Below are positions 4,933-5,673 of a stretch of 5,673 nt of DNA, piece by piece. Both the position numbers and the translations under genes were made by a program. Origin of the DNA: Candidatus Omnitrophota bacterium (GTDB lineage: Bacteria > Ratteibacteria > UBA8468 > B48-G9 > JAFGKM01); NCBI GenBank assembly GCA_023819545.1, contig JAMWCA010000088.1, positions 1 to 5,673 on the forward strand, given 5' to 3'. The notes under the pieces were generated by a model. That model was not told where the DNA came from. It ran no database searches and worked only from the letters and a program-made list of their open reading frames with translations. Positions within the stretch are counted from its first letter, which is position 1, and each line of letters starts with the position of its first letter.

Positions 4933-5673
4933 TTAATACCTAGTGGATACCAGTTTATACTTAATTGCTTCCGCTTGAGTCACTGGGCCAATGGTTCTTA
5001 TTTTAATTTTTTTTGGTGGTTTACCGTACCTTTTTATAAAATTTCTTACAGTTGAGGGGCTTGTAAAAATTATTTCGTCAAAAAAATCAAAATCTAATTC
5101 GGGCAAATTTTCTGGTATAACATTTTTATACGCTACTACAGGATAAACTTTAAACCCGAGTTTTGTTAATCCGTCGGTTAAACCTTTATCAGCAATATCA
5201 GAACGTGGTAAAAGTATAGTGGTTGGTGATTTGTGGTTAGTGTTCTGGTTAATAATTTTTTTAAACTCATCAAGTAAACCCATTGAACATTCATTTTTAG
5301 GGACTAAGTCTGCAACAATACCATATTCTTTTAATTTATTTGCAGTTGAGCAACCAATCGCTGCTATTTTTAATCCAGTTAGAATTCTTGTATCATAACC
5401 TAACTTGAATAATCTATCAAAAAAATAATAAACACCGAACCTGCTTGTGAAAACTATCCAGTCAACAACTTTGTGGTTAGTGGTTAGTGGTTGGTGGTTA
5501 GTGCCTGCTAATTTTTTAATCCAGTTATCAAGTTCTGTATAGTCATCAAGTGGTTTAATTTCTATCATTGGTATATGGAAAATCAAACCGTCTTCAAAGA
5601 ATCGTTCTGAAGAAAGTCCAGTAAATAAGACTTTTTTTGTCTTTTTGAACCAATTAAAATCCTTTTCTTTTTT
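4933..5673 (-). CDS. hemD: Uroporphyrinogen-III synthase (HemD), 5' end outside the window
   Basis: HemD closes hydroxymethylbilane to uroporphyrinogen III in tetrapyrrole (heme, siroheme, cobalamin) synthesis in the cytoplasm. The frame is open to the right edge, giving 246 visible residues. Characteristic HemD segments are WIVFTSRFGV (72-81), LKIAAIGCSTANKL (101-114), TILLPRSDIADKGL (152-165), DEIIFTSPSTVRNF (199-212) and RTIGPVTQAEAIKY (226-239). The first residues, DFNWFKKTKKVLFTG (5-19), resemble the linker of CobA-HemD fusions (a WFE...PLFGK type linker before the first HemD strand), so the missing part may be a uroporphyrinogen-III methyltransferase. Translation could instead start at a TTG (5586), but homology continues upstream of it. 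The protein ends YKLVSTRY soon after the IGP motif, some 20 residues earlier than I expect, and two loops carry heptamer-encoded inserts (58-67 and 144-152). Confidence 0.88.
   Translation of the reverse strand, partial: KKEKDFNWFKKTKKVLFTGLSSERFFEDGLIFHIPMIEIKPLDDYTELDNWIKKLAGTNHQPLTTNHKVVDWIVFTSRFGVYYFFDRLFKLGYDTRILTGLKIAAIGCSTANKLKEYGIVADLVPKNECSMGLLDEFKKIINQNTNHKSPTTILLPRSDIADKGLTDGLTKLGFKVYPVVAYKNVIPENLPELDFDFFDEIIFTSPSTVRNFIKRYGKPPKKIKIRTIGPVTQAEAIKYKLVSTRY
5219..5242. repeat. Second, degenerate copy of the hemD heptamer tract
   Basis: GTGGTTG, GTGATTT, GTGGTTA, GTG in the same 7-bp phase as the tract at 5473-5503 but more diverged. It encodes the NTNHKSPTT loop just before the LLPRSD strand. 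The same unit turning up at two separate loops of one gene suggests spread of a small repeat rather than simple slippage at one site. Confidence 0.65.
5473..5503. repeat. Heptanucleotide tandem repeat inside hemD
   Basis: Four consecutive 7-bp units on the plus strand (GTGGTTA, GTGGTTA, GTGGTTG, GTGGTTA) plus GTG; as coded, the unit is AACCACT. It encodes TNHQPLTTNH between the first helix and the WIVFTS strand of HemD, probably a surface loop. Confidence 0.85.

Noticed and set aside
5219..5503. The heptamer tracts as a CRISPR array or iteron origin
   Set aside because: Units are only 7 bp, contiguous, without spacers, and lie within an open hemD frame.
1..5673. tRNA, rRNA, riboswitch or clear rho-independent terminator
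   Set aside because: The genes are packed with gaps of under ~50 bp; I saw no GC-rich hairpin followed by a T-run on the coding strand and no RNA-gene signatures.

Overview
This is a low-GC bacterial window. Every gene I can support reads on the minus strand, so transcription runs from the right edge to the left edge. Bacterial SD sequences, ATGA-type start/stop overlaps and a restriction-modification (R-M) gene set all point to Bacteria. The degenerate AACCACT heptamer tracts inside hemD suggest an uncultured lineage, but I cannot name a phylum from the sequence alone.

Layout in the direction of transcription: (1) 5673-4933, uroporphyrinogen-III synthase (HemD), open through the right edge and probably the C-terminal half of a CobA-HemD fusion. 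(2) 4930-4874, an 18-codon ORF starting 2 nt after hemD. (3) 4855-4367, the N-terminal 162 residues of a type III R-M modification subunit (Mod), cut off before any catalytic motif. (4) 4370-3228, a complete 380-aa DNA methyltransferase of a different kind. (5) 3222-2389, a 277-aa protein with a PD-(D/E)XK motif, probably the cognate restriction endonuclease. (6) 2396-2106, the C-terminal ~96 residues of a type III Mod. (7) 2096-504, a 530-aa OLD-family ATPase/Toprim nuclease. (8) 484-266, the first 73 residues of a type III Res helicase-nuclease, broken right after the Walker A lysine. (9) 226-75, a second, near-identical copy of the first ~150 bp of mod (SD plus ~46 codons), whose short ORF ends at 51. 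(10) 58-1, the start of an unidentified gene that leaves the window.

My main reading is that an ancestral type III locus of the form mod - OLD - res was remodelled twice. First, the catalytic core and target-recognition part of mod was replaced by a ~2-kb methyltransferase/endonuclease cassette, leaving both ends of mod in recognisable frame on either side. Second, res was interrupted at its P-loop by a segment that starts with a duplicate of the mod SD and N-terminal codons and leads into another gene. In both places the incoming gene begins with an ATG overlapping the stop of the truncated Mod, so the mod leader may now act as a translational lead-in for foreign genes. The two mod copies form a ~152-bp, ~95% identical direct repeat 4.64 kb apart, which could support deletion or exchange of everything between them. 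The type III system itself looks dead within this window. The methyltransferase/endonuclease pair and the OLD nuclease look intact and are the likely functional defence genes.
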